In this document: in pieces, positions 53,401 through 59,499 of the stretch
Layout of the letters: the number at the start of each line of letters is the position of its first letter
How positions within the stretch are numbered: position 1 is the stretch's first letter
Assembly (NCBI GenBank): GCA_016291495.1
Contig: JAEEXI010000006.1
Span: forward strand, 1-64,000
Direction: 5' to 3'
Length of the DNA: 64,000 nucleotides
From: Prevotella sp.
GTDB lineage: Bacteria; Bacteroidota; Bacteroidia; Bacteroidales; Bacteroidaceae
Made by a program: the position numbers and the translations under genes
The notes under the pieces: model-generated
Told to the model about the DNA's origin: nothing
The model's database searches: none
Seen by the model: the letters and a program-made list of their open reading frames with translations, nothing else

Positions 53401-54494
53401 TTACACTGAAGGCAGCGGATATCCAGAATCTGGAATATGACGGTAGCGAGAAGAGACCAACCGTTGAAAAAGTCACCTGCAACAACGTGGTGGTTGACCC
53501 GAGCAATTATGACATCAGTTATGAGAATAACGTCAATGCAGGTATGCCACGTGTGATTATTACAGGTAAGCGCTTCCTCATGGGCTCCACACATGCGGAG
53601 TTCAGCATCAGCAAACGTAACTTCAGCCATGTCACTGTAGAGGAGCCCATCGCTGACAAGGAATACACGGGTCTTCCTATCACACCGACCGTTGTCATCA
53701 AGGATATCGTCAACGACAAGAACATTGTTAATAGCAATGATTATGAACTCGTCCTCGAGAATAACATTGAAGAGGGAACTGCTAAGGTGACCATCAAGCC
53801 GAAGAACAACTATTACGGTAGTTATAAGGACTATTACTTCAACATCATACCTTCAACAGTTGTCAAGGGCGATGCCAATGCAGATGGTTTCGTGAATGTG
53901 ACAGACATCGTAGCAACGGTGAACTTCATCATGGAAAGACCTTCTCCAAACTTTACCAAGGTAGGGGCAGACGTGAATGGTGATGGTGTAATCAATGTAA
54001 CGGATATCGTGAAGATGGTGTCCATCATCATGTCTGGTAACAGTTCTTCTACACGTCGTGCTGCTACAACTGGCAACATGGTATTCAATGGTACTGGCAT
54101 TCAGTTGAAGAATGCCGAGGACTATACAGCAGCGCAGTTTGACATCAATCTAAGTGATGGCCAGTCCGTCTGTGATGTTTTCCTGAACGGCAGTAGCGAC
54201 CACAGTCTGACATGGAAGATGGTCAATAACAACACCTGTCGTGTTGTTGTCTATTCGATGACCAATGAGCCATTCGGTGCTAATGGTGATAACCTGATTA
54301 ATATCATGATGACTGGCAGTCAGGATGCTGCTATCAGCAATGAGATCCTGGTTAGAAATGATGGCGTAACAGCTATTGATGCTATCCGTATGGAGACTGA
54401 AGACGGAAAGATATTCGATTTGCGTGGTCGTCAAGTGAAGAATCCAAGAAAGGGTCTCTACATCATTAATGGCAAGAAAGTGATTATCAAATAA
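44430..54494 (+). CDS. Giant modular surface protein: BspA-like, MBG-like, dockerin-like and C-terminal sorting signal
   Basis: A 3354-aa secreted protein. The signal peptide covers residues 1-22. Residues about 70-420 hold four tandem 80-90-residue units with AFNGC and YTHQGTWNNGDSF motifs, then BspA-type Leu-rich repeats to about 690. Five modules of roughly 500 residues begin near 693, 1221, 1716, 2222 and 2720: a SENEWTTYY domain, a GYYVEDV-type domain and two MBG-like YDGTEKKP domains. Dockerin-like GDANADGFVNVTDI and VNGDGVINVTDI follow near 3147, and the end (DLRGRQVKN then GLYIINGKKVIIK) is a Prevotella-type T9SS-like sorting tail. Probably an adhesin. Confidence 0.9.
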   Translation: MKKLTLVLFTLLTLIPTNTWAGEGYVEDVYYEYEGDYATVKFCLDSKEIIEIPHDFTIDGHLYTVNAIAPTAFNGCSELKALIFKGPTLPTMKNVEFENVPENLVIAFNNIMYTHQGTWNNGDSFTVTGVTTYGKNDLNFTNYEIIDAINNIHVSGIASDAFNGCNYMTILAFKGSTLPTMNHVEFEDVSEDLVIAFNHIKYTHQGTWNSGDSFKVTGVSDKTLTSYEITGAINQGVYNNVTTIANDAFSGCSNIKTLAIPTIPIMNNVELEGVPQDLTVTYKNIKYTHQGSWIGGGSFTVTGVIDNTLSNYEIITTINSKIVSIASEAFNGCNYMTTLAFIGSSLPTMNNVQFLNVQPSLVITFMGIKYKHNGAWNNGDSFKVTGTSTDSYYSTLEILDAINKINVTEISDKAFTGLQNKEVIISKNINTISISAFSNFTNGGIDNANRLSGITVDDNNTKYFSHNGVLYSRYNQGTEEVIELVTCPVKNNYSNIWFDGVTAIGNNAFICHRNLSSITIPATVKTIGESAFNLAGADAPSPLNVTFAEEGSCLTTIGKCAFQNSGVAAIVLPEGLKEIGESAFRYCSRLTTTIFPSSLEKLGGSAFEGCKKLEHITFSGNKLKIIPARAFFNCLLEKPFMIPDGITDIKDNAFNVEDFTSNLSFLPSEVRIPSSVQNIADTAFPYGVTKQYKLNLSFGNEEEWATYYSLDNLELPTGIKAWAITGFDSEDKTKLNTEELHYIHKEEAILLQRTEGAALNDFWCGVPSTDNIAADAGKSSNTDIFKGSTAEITNFSSISGDKYVLNGNQFVKTNQGSLPAFRCYIVRPNANDPTEHLYFKNNGENSDHTFIFKEDGTLINYDASKGSAKLETVAKNKMQLTITPGTNYYAYYDDENYKDITKSDITVRRNVTAASGRAAAIGLDNTFYELTPGEDSSQDKCGAIVYTFNPGEATVFEVTVNFHKRINFQAAETKPKVNLQTGTNYIYDGTAHKPEVLSVTYGDNETEVDRENYDIVYTDSINAGKGKVIIKGKRKFMSEFHGEYTIKRRNINDIQTNVIADQIYNGNEIKPDLGIKYGDVTITEGTDYTLKWENNTNVNTSGDDGKNAKVSIIAKEGNYTSTKVVYFKIIPKDLSTEENKATITIPAKNYTGFAIEPTDEITVKDGDKTLEFGTDYDVEYPYNDNIEAGENVATAIITFKGNYKGTLEEKFTIVDPGLERNVTVSFDSENEWTTYYASENLKLTNELEAYIVTGIEGQKVNTEKSESTNKVSFIPKNTAVLLHRISGSKTSFDVKTCSGEKLPTTIIPDNRFIGTSAALDISTIPGYKFILLNGEFIQATEGTLFTNRCYIVVPEPIDGVSTLTIGKSSDGIIYMLGDKENNTIGKATKSEPKDGKVTLTINPNDGYYVEDVKVVRAANATTARAPQINIDNSEVEVTPEAVTDNTDFTSTYTYTYLHQQNYDYQVTVFFKQSTNLQGNVGQIAPIVDLEYNKSAQEPQPVVKVGETTLVEGIDYKVRYENNVEPGNAKVYVNGIRKYTKEINREFKIKQRDINHATLKGIENLKEPLVYTGKDINILVEDLVGETNIIDDSEYMLTCIDQNKNEDKKNAGKHTATITGKNHYTGTKPVEFEILKKEMKDENVDEIGEQQYDGGKAIEPKLTIKYGENTFVEGTDYDVEWKDNVEAGEATATITFKGNYTGTVVKKFTVTDPGLERNVTVSFDSENEWTTYYPAENLKLDDVATELEAWVVTGRDGRTVNTKKVEFIPKGIPVLLHRIGGEKTSFDVKTCSGRKLENVTPDNELFKGTLEGLDISTVSGTKFVLLNGEFVQTTTGTLAANRCYIMVNEPIEGVTTLNINKATDGITYYDEKGNEIADNVLGTATKSVKDNVVTLTVKPKKGYYVEPSDITVIRSTQAGNGRAQAIDGGKVEMTAGTITENEDYTSNYPFTYPFVADCDYQVAVNFKKATNLQEAGKQPDINFKETVYDGTEQKTEPTVTTYDKKELTKDVDYKLVYPDDDYTKAANGKKVSVIGIRKYVNGLDRTFNIEKRNVNMVTFCAKEGQTWVEGHTPADETPQIVFTGSAIELDIADFVNDKNILTDEEATITYAADITNAGKTSVTVKSKGVNYQGEKTFNYTILPKEMTADDIADIPEQTYTGSEIKPSLTIRYGKIKLMEGDDYDVTYTDNVKAGTATATVNFKGNYAGENITKTFTIVDMEETLTINFDSENEWTTYYGTRNLELTDALKAYVVTGHNGKEVLTEEVNFIPKETPVLLHRISGTDTSFDVMTCSGKTLPGNIHPSDIFKGTLKTLNISTVDGTKFVLFNGQFVQTATGTLAANRCYLTVKDPIDGVTTLNINKGISQVITLEEGQESTAGGSARIITTPDENNNLILIVSPNSSYYADLEDLTVVYSVKASSGRAPEVAPSKVELTPVAGYDNTSKEFRYTFPNTDGYFYQVTVNFHKCINFQTKETQPSITLEEGSYVYDGTEKKPKVASVTMFDGTVTLTEGKDFTISYQNNINAGAAKAIITGKNHYTSTFHKDFYIAQRDIKLVTVEAIPDQTYNGGEIEPEIVVKDIVQIDGVDVDLINKVENKPDYTPEYFDNIYAGTAKVNIIANSINYTGVKTGTTFEIKPKNLNLEGNEPTIDPIEPKIYTGEPIEPDLVIRDGDLVVPADNYDVEYKDNIVEGTATAIINFKKNYEGKATTNFEITYKKERKQLYVDFGSQDEWTTYYSPIDLDNVEGLNIFVVTGLNKGQGLDLKTELINYIPKNIGVLLQRTDKTKTEFFGETMSSTTKLEGVTPDTDLYRGTITGIDNLKAIDDGIKYILLNDRFIQVVEGALPAYHCYVFINNDNNEGINHVEGEDADGIVIQEEGEDSKTAGTVTVSGVSSDGYKTITVTPASVNYATMDEVKVVRSIKNEMPATSSHRVPGIENTLVEVIPVNSSADPSGTTYYKFKYEDAYHYQVTVDFQNRVNLSDIAISHPVVTLKAADIQNLEYDGSEKRPTVEKVTCNNVVVDPSNYDISYENNVNAGMPRVIITGKRFLMGSTHAEFSISKRNFSHVTVEEPIADKEYTGLPITPTVVIKDIVNDKNIVNSNDYELVLENNIEEGTAKVTIKPKNNYYGSYKDYYFNIIPSTVVKGDANADGFVNVTDIVATVNFIMERPSPNFTKVGADVNGDGVINVTDIVKMVSIIMSGNSSSTRRAATTGNMVFNGTGIQLKNAEDYTAAQFDINLSDGQSVCDVFLNGSSDHSLTWKMVNNNTCRVVVYSMTNEPFGANGDNLINIMMTGSQDAAISNEILVRNDGVTAIDAIRMETEDGKIFDLRGRQVKNPRKGLYIINGKKVIIK
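44643..45660 (+). repeat. Four tandem units in the N-terminus of the giant protein
   Basis: Units begin near 44643, 44910, 45171 and 45414 with the codons for AF(N/S)GC and run 240-270 nt. They have diverged in DNA and protein but keep the order of motifs. Confidence 0.7.
46507..53850 (+). repeat. Five ~1.5-kb modules of the giant protein
   Basis: Starts near 46507, 48091, 49577, 51093 and 52588, spaced 1486-1584 nt. The start of modules 2 and 3 (48072 and 49560) shares 66 nt with two mismatches, far more alike than the rest of the modules. Confidence 0.8.
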
Positions 54495-54531
54495 CTATCG
54501 GAGAGAAATAATCTCCACTTGTAATAATCGT

Positions 54532-54573
54532 TTGAGCCGGCTCAATTAGTCCTTGAGTCGGCTCAATGTTTTT
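54532..54573. terminator. Terminator between the giant gene and the acyltransferase-SGNH gene
   Basis: A 14-bp stem with one G:T (TTGAGCCGGCTCAA / TTGAGTCGGCTCAA), a 7-nt loop and TGTTTTT. It overlaps the minus-strand stop codon at 54563. The left arm is itself a palindrome. Confidence 0.8.
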
Positions 54574-56428
54574 GAATGCCTTTTTTCCTCTGGCGATAAT
54601 CCCTGACTATATGCGCAGTAAAGGCGGAGTCAAGCAAGGCATAGCCAGCCAAGTTCAAATGGAAATGGTCATCTGTATAAATATCCCGTTTGTCACGCCA
54701 ACCCTCAGGATTCCAAGAGGCAGCAGAGATATATACCACGCTATCCATCAGATGATAGGTGGTCAGCGTATCTTTCAAAGCCTGCCGGTAATCGCCCACC
54801 CCACGTAGCTCGGTATTCAACAGACTCATACAGATACGTGCTTTCAACTGATAATACAGGGTATTGCCATCGTATGCCTCATCAACATCCACATCAGGAA
54901 TCTCCATGACCACCGGCTTAATGTTGTTGGAGAGCAACAGACGCAGGATATGAACATAATTACGCACGTAATAGTTCTTGCCGCGACGCTGGCGTGCATC
55001 ATTAATACCTGCGGAGATGACACAGTAGTCGGCACCGCCCTCGATGACCTCCTGGGAACAGTAGTTTAGGTCATAGTCAATCGCCATCGTACGCTCCGCA
55101 CTCATACGCTCGTAGATTTGCCCACTGGTGAAGCCGTAGCGTCCCTTGGCTGTTACCTTCACCTTCCTGCTCCCTAACACCTTCTTCAATTGCACCTCAA
55201 AGGTTGAGTCCCTTCGCAGTGTCTCATGGAAATATACCCAACTGTCACCTATCATGATTACTCGCAAAGTGTCATCGTCATGCTGCTTCACCGTATAGGG
55301 AGGAATAACCTCAGCTGCCCGGTAGAACGGACGCCACTTCCAGGTGACCAGTAACACACAGCCGGCAATGCCAAACAGCCACAGCACAATCTTTCCCAAG
55401 ATGGCACGGTTACTGATACCACTAACGAAGCGGATGACAGGGACTGTACATACCAAAATAGCAATCAAGATATAGAGTATAGTCTCCAACGTAGGATTGT
55501 CAATCAAATCAAGTTGCGGCTTGACAAAGCGCGTAAGATTGACAAAATAGAATAACTGGAAAATATATATCGCATAGGAATGGGCTCCCATCGCACACAC
55601 CGCATTCTCCACCCAACTATTGGCCGGTAGCCAGTAGAAGAACTTACAGAGGAAGAACAACATCAGATAGAAAATATAGAAATAACAAATCCAATGAAAA
55701 GTTTTCCATCCCTCTGTATAATAAAACAACGGTGACCAATTGACATCCACGACCTTGAAGAGATACAAGGCCAGCAGGCTAATCGCCGACAGGGAAAGGG
55801 TCACAATGTTCAGTACAATACCTCTCTCCACCATCTCATAGCCAAGATATATCAAGAAGACATAACGCAGGAATAGGAGACGGTATAGCCATTCCGGCAT
55901 CTGGACAAGGCTGCAAACCATTTCAATGCCTATCGATAGGAATAGAAAAAAGAAAAACAACTGCATCCTATCAAGCCTTCGGAACAATGGTCGCAGCAAG
56001 GGCAGCAGCAGGGCAAACTGGATATAAATCCATGGATAATAGGAACCGGGGCCCTTACCTCCCCAGTAGAGGGCGTCTATCAACTTCCCATGCCAAGAAT
56101 ATGTCGGATTGAGAATCAAGTAGCAGATAAAGATCAATACCTCGGCAATCAAGAAGGGCAGTATTGCCCTTTTCCAAATCTTCCTCAGGTTAAGAATCTT
56201 CCTGTCATACCCGTTCTTATAGGAATGAAATACCTGTATCAACAAGAAAAGTGGGACAGCGGGATAGCCCCAGATATAGAACAGCGACTCCTCATGGAAT
56301 GCCTCCCCCGTAGTGTGGTGCAACAGAACCAACAGGATGCAAATGCCTTTCACGAAATCCAATGACAGATCACGACCAATCTTCGTGAATTCCATTTTTG
56401 TCTCGTACCTGTGAATGATATCAAACAT
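54563..56428 (-). CDS. Acyltransferase-3 fused to an SGNH hydrolase domain (OafA-like)
   Basis: A 621-aa inner membrane O-acyltransferase. The N-terminal 360 residues are a ten-segment acyltransferase-3 domain, starting near DLSLDFVKGICILLVLLHHT. The C-terminal part (from about 385) is an SGNH domain with VIMIGDSWVYFHE (block I), VISAGINDAR (GxND) and DDHFHLNLAGYALL (DxxH). Such fusions acetylate surface polysaccharides or glycans. The promoter faces a heptad array shared with the UbiA-family gene. The acceptor is unknown. Confidence 0.87.
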   Translation of the reverse strand: MFDIIHRYETKMEFTKIGRDLSLDFVKGICILLVLLHHTTGEAFHEESLFYIWGYPAVPLFLLIQVFHSYKNGYDRKILNLRKIWKRAILPFLIAEVLIFICYLILNPTYSWHGKLIDALYWGGKGPGSYYPWIYIQFALLLPLLRPLFRRLDRMQLFFFFLFLSIGIEMVCSLVQMPEWLYRLLFLRYVFLIYLGYEMVERGIVLNIVTLSLSAISLLALYLFKVVDVNWSPLFYYTEGWKTFHWICYFYIFYLMLFFLCKFFYWLPANSWVENAVCAMGAHSYAIYIFQLFYFVNLTRFVKPQLDLIDNPTLETILYILIAILVCTVPVIRFVSGISNRAILGKIVLWLFGIAGCVLLVTWKWRPFYRAAEVIPPYTVKQHDDDTLRVIMIGDSWVYFHETLRRDSTFEVQLKKVLGSRKVKVTAKGRYGFTSGQIYERMSAERTMAIDYDLNYCSQEVIEGGADYCVISAGINDARQRRGKNYYVRNYVHILRLLLSNNIKPVVMEIPDVDVDEAYDGNTLYYQLKARICMSLLNTELRGVGDYRQALKDTLTTYHLMDSVVYISAASWNPEGWRDKRDIYTDDHFHLNLAGYALLDSAFTAHIVRDYRQRKKGIQKH

Positions 56429-56453
56429 TTGCGTTTTTGCACTTAATCAGCCA

Positions 56454-56461
56454 CAAAGATA
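56454..56461 (-). promoter_or_regulatory. -7 box for the acyltransferase-SGNH gene
   Basis: TATCTTTG on the minus strand, 25 nt from the start at 56428. It is opposed to the box at 56505 across array 20. Confidence 0.6.
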
Positions 56462-56470
56462 CGAAATAAT

Positions 56471-56498
56471 TGAGATTTGAGAATTGAGATTTGAGAAT
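56471..56498. repeat. Heptad array 20, between divergent promoters
   Basis: Four units alternating TGAGATT and TGAGAAT. A TTG in the array (56484) lies 18 nt before the -7 box at 56505. Confidence 0.75.
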
Positions 56499-56504
56499 TA
56501 TTTG

Positions 56505-56512
56505 TATTTTTG
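56505..56512 (+). promoter_or_regulatory. -7 box for the UbiA-family gene
   Basis: TATTTTTG followed by C, 17 nt before the ATG at 56530. It rules out an upstream TTG at 56491, which lies in the array. Confidence 0.6.
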
Positions 56513-56529
56513 CATTTGAAAAAGATAAA

Positions 56530-57408
56530 ATGAAGGACGCTTTCCTACTTCTACGCCCTCTGCAATGGTTTAAGAACGCCTTCGTGTTCGCCCCATTGTT
56601 CTTCAGCAACAACCTGCTGAACAAGGTATTTTTTATGCAGACCTTCTGGACATTCCTCGCCTTCTGTCTTGTTTCCAGCAGCATCTACTGCTTCAACGAC
56701 ATCCATGATGTGGAGAGCGACCGTCTGCATCCCAAAAAGAAGCTACGACCCATTGCCGCAGGGAAGGTCAGTACATGGGAAGGCTACTTTATCATGCTCC
56801 TGTGTCTGATGGGCTCTCTCCTTTTGGTTACCCTATCTCATAGTGTCAATATGCCCATCCTCTACGGTCTGCTGCTGGGCTATTGGGGGATGAACATTGC
56901 CTATTGCGTCCGTCTGAAGCAATATGCCATTCTGGATGTAGCCATCATTGCCGTAGGTTTTGTAATGAGAGTGCTAATTGGTGGATTCACCACCGATATC
57001 TTTGTATCAGGCTGGTTGGCTCTGATGACATTCCTGCTCGCACTGTTTCTCGCCTTTGCCAAACGGAAGGACGACTACCGTATCTTTGAGCTGACTGGTA
57101 CGATGCCTCGTAAGAGTATTGCTGGTTATAACGCCCAGTTTATCGACCTCAGCGTGACCATCGTCGGTACCATCACCATGGTGTGCTATATCATCTACAC
57201 GATGAACGAGGGGGTTATCGAGCGTTTCGGTTCACCGTATGTCTACCTGACTAATTTCTGGGTACTAGCCGGCCTGCTACGCTACCTGCAGAACATGTTG
57301 GTCTATCAGCGCAGCGGCAGTCCTACGAAAGTACTGGTAAAAGACCGTTTCATCCAGATTTGCATCGCTGGTTGGATGCTATCGTTCTTTGCAATTATCT
57401 ATCTTTAG
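56530..57408 (+). CDS. UbiA-family prenyltransferase (decaprenyl-phosphate phosphoribosyltransferase-like)
   Basis: A 292-aa membrane protein with eight or nine segments. It has the first Asp-rich motif CFNDIHDVESDRLHPKKKLR with RPIAAGKVS and the second region around FAKRKDDYRIFELTG. It resembles DPPR synthases, which attach phosphoribose to polyprenyl phosphate; UbiA homologues share the motif, so this is a tentative assignment. The start at 56530 is set by the promoter. Its 3' end overlaps the next gene (opposite strand) by 14 nt. Confidence 0.82.
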   Translation: MKDAFLLLRPLQWFKNAFVFAPLFFSNNLLNKVFFMQTFWTFLAFCLVSSSIYCFNDIHDVESDRLHPKKKLRPIAAGKVSTWEGYFIMLLCLMGSLLLVTLSHSVNMPILYGLLLGYWGMNIAYCVRLKQYAILDVAIIAVGFVMRVLIGGFTTDIFVSGWLALMTFLLALFLAFAKRKDDYRIFELTGTMPRKSIAGYNAQFIDLSVTIVGTITMVCYIIYTMNEGVIERFGSPYVYLTNFWVLAGLLRYLQNMLVYQRSGSPTKVLVKDRFIQICIAGWMLSFFAIIYL

Positions 57409-58417
57409 AACTAACTCCAAACAGATATCTCGCCAAGAATGGACTGAGCCGAAGCACATAACTAGTGACTAGACAAAGTCCCAAGACTCCCAGTGCCAAT
57501 ACCAAAACGACAAAGATCTCCATCCATAGCTGATGACGGGAAAGAAGTAGGTCACGATAAGTCAGCAAGAACTCTGGCAGGAAAAAGAAATGAAGCAGAT
57601 AAATATCCAATGTGCGTGTACCGACATATTGCAGACTGCGCCCAAGAGGTTTCTCTTTGGTAAACCACAAAGCGAACTTACGGAAAAAGGTGAAGACCAT
57701 CACCATACCACAGATACCACTTATCGCAAAGCGCATATAAGCCCATGACCACCAGTCGGTAACCGGCAAGGCCGCCATCAGACAAAACAGTACCACAACG
57801 GTAAACTGTATCCCATGACGGTCAGTCAGTTCAAGGAAACGGTCGAAAAACTTCTTCGCCATGGCTCCCAATACGAAGAAGAGGTAGTAACGCCAAGTGA
57901 CAAAGCCCAGGAATCCCAACACCTCGCGCCCCCACCCCAACTGATGGGCAATGCGGTGATAGGACACATCATACCAGTAGGCTGCCACGGAGATGAGGAA
58001 TGCGGAAAAGAGGAATACAACGGTGCGGCGCCTCTTCACTAACCATGCGGTGAGCGTAAAAAGCACAAAATAGACAAAGAGACCGAACGTAAACCAATAA
58101 CCGCCCTTAAAGGCTCCTAACTGATGAAAGAACTGCGTCCGCTCATGCAGGGCGAGGAAGATGACGGTAGGCACTATCTGCACCATGAACTTATGGCTGA
58201 TGACCTGTCGGACTGTGAGCGAATCCCATATTCGCCCCACCTTATAGAACAGCCAGCCACTGATAAAGAAAAAACTGGGCAGACGTAAAAGGAACAACAC
58301 CTTGTTAAAGGCCATAAAGTAATCGCCGAAACAGAAAATACAGACATGAGAATACACCACGAGAATCATGGTAAATCCCCGCATTGCATCGATATATTCT
58401 ATTCTTGTCTTTGCCAT
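57395..58417 (-). CDS. Acyltransferase-3 family membrane protein
   Basis: A 340-aa protein with about ten membrane segments. It begins RIEYIDAMRGFTMILVVYSHV with the conserved His typical of acyltransferase-3, and HFFFLPEFLLTYRD further on. No SGNH domain. It probably O-acetylates a surface glycan. It is divergent from the next acyltransferase gene, with back-to-back promoters and a heptad array between them. Confidence 0.88.
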   Translation of the reverse strand: MAKTRIEYIDAMRGFTMILVVYSHVCIFCFGDYFMAFNKVLFLLRLPSFFFISGWLFYKVGRIWDSLTVRQVISHKFMVQIVPTVIFLALHERTQFFHQLGAFKGGYWFTFGLFVYFVLFTLTAWLVKRRRTVVFLFSAFLISVAAYWYDVSYHRIAHQLGWGREVLGFLGFVTWRYYLFFVLGAMAKKFFDRFLELTDRHGIQFTVVVLFCLMAALPVTDWWSWAYMRFAISGICGMVMVFTFFRKFALWFTKEKPLGRSLQYVGTRTLDIYLLHFFFLPEFLLTYRDLLLSRHQLWMEIFVVLVLALGVLGLCLVTSYVLRLSPFLARYLFGVSSKDR

Positions 58418-58425
58418 TTCAGATG

Positions 58426-58433
58426 CAAAGATA
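58426..58433 (-). promoter_or_regulatory. -7 box for the acyltransferase gene at 57395-58417
   Basis: TATCTTTG on the minus strand, 8 nt upstream of the start codon; the leader would be nearly absent. Confidence 0.55.
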
Positions 58434-58441
58434 AGAAAAAA

Positions 58442-58476
58442 TTGAAAATTGAAAATTGAAAATTGAGAATTATTCG
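58442..58476. repeat. Heptad array 21, between divergent acyltransferase genes
   Basis: Five units: TTGAAAA three times, TTGAGAA and TTATTCG. It abuts the -7 box at 58477. The TTG at 58456 lies 18 nt before that box. Confidence 0.75.
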
Positions 58477-58484
58477 TAATTTTG
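58477..58484 (+). promoter_or_regulatory. -7 box for the acyltransferase gene at 58489-59499
   Basis: TAATTTTG followed by C, only 4 nt before the ATG, so the transcript would be nearly leaderless. Confidence 0.6.
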
Positions 58485-58488
58485 CAAC

Positions 58489-59499
58489 ATGAATGAAAGA
58501 ATCAATTGGATGGACTGGGCGAAGTTTCTTGTTGTGGCACTGACCATTCCCTGTCACATACCACAGGAACGGGGTGCGCAGCCCGTCACCTATTTTGAGG
58601 TATTTCTTCTTGCCAGCCTGATGTTCAACTCTGGCTATCTGAAGAAGGAACGCTCCAACCTCAAGGAAGAAATTAAGAAATATTGGTACCAGTTGGGGAT
58701 TCCCTATATTGCCTACAATATCGTATTCTTCCCATATTGGCTGGCAAAGTCCTACATAGAGCATTGTAGTATGCCCTCCATCTCAGAAGCCATCAGACCA
58801 GTATATGGAACCCTGCTATTACAAGCCAACAACAGCTTCGCAGAAGAATTGAATCCGGTTACCTGGTTTATCGCCGCCTTATTTATCATGCACCTTTTGT
58901 TGGACATCTGCCTGCGAATAAAACATGGCACATGGTTGATGGGATCTCTCTGTCTGTTGGCGATGGGGTTATACGTTGTTAGCAAATACAAAGGTTTCAC
59001 CACCCACTATGTTGCTGTCGGCATTTTCAAATCTCTTCCTTTCTATTATATGGGATTCCTCTGTAGGAAGTATCGTGTCTTTGAAATATGTAACTTCAAG
59101 AAAGACATGGGCTGGTTTCTTGTGGCTCTTATCATCAGCATCATCCTCTTTGAATACCACGCCAACGAGACCTCTTTCCTGTTACATATGCTATCATACT
59201 TCCCTGCTGTACTCTTCGGACTACTGGCCTTCATATATTTCTGCAAGTTGCTCAATGGGGTACGCTCCAAAGTCATCGTCAACTACTCCAATGGTACGAT
59301 GGTATTCATTGGGCTTCACTGGATGATGGTGGGATGTATCCGCTACGGCATTCTCAGGCCCTTCTTCCATGTGTCAGGAGATTATATCTACACACCTTTG
59401 GAGGCATACGCTCTCGGAGGACTTGTTACCCTGTTCCTCTACCCCATCATCCTCTTCTTCCAAGCGAAAATGCCCTGGATGTTAGGAAAGAGAGGTTAA
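58489..59499 (+). CDS. Acyltransferase-3 family membrane protein
   Basis: A 336-aa protein of about ten membrane segments. It begins NERINWMDWAKFLVVALTIP, then CHIPQERG in place of the usual HxxR-type site. It is more distant from the acyltransferase-3 core than its neighbour but has the same layout. Its 3' end overlaps the convergent GT4 gene by 18 nt. The substrate is unknown. Confidence 0.82.
   Translation: MNERINWMDWAKFLVVALTIPCHIPQERGAQPVTYFEVFLLASLMFNSGYLKKERSNLKEEIKKYWYQLGIPYIAYNIVFFPYWLAKSYIEHCSMPSISEAIRPVYGTLLLQANNSFAEELNPVTWFIAALFIMHLLLDICLRIKHGTWLMGSLCLLAMGLYVVSKYKGFTTHYVAVGIFKSLPFYYMGFLCRKYRVFEICNFKKDMGWFLVALIISIILFEYHANETSFLLHMLSYFPAVLFGLLAFIYFCKLLNGVRSKVIVNYSNGTMVFIGLHWMMVGCIRYGILRPFFHVSGDYIYTPLEAYALGGLVTLFLYPIILFFQAKMPWMLGKRG

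Noticed and set aside
56491-56529. TTG start for the UbiA-family protein
   Set aside because: It lies within a heptad array and upstream of the -7 box at 56505.
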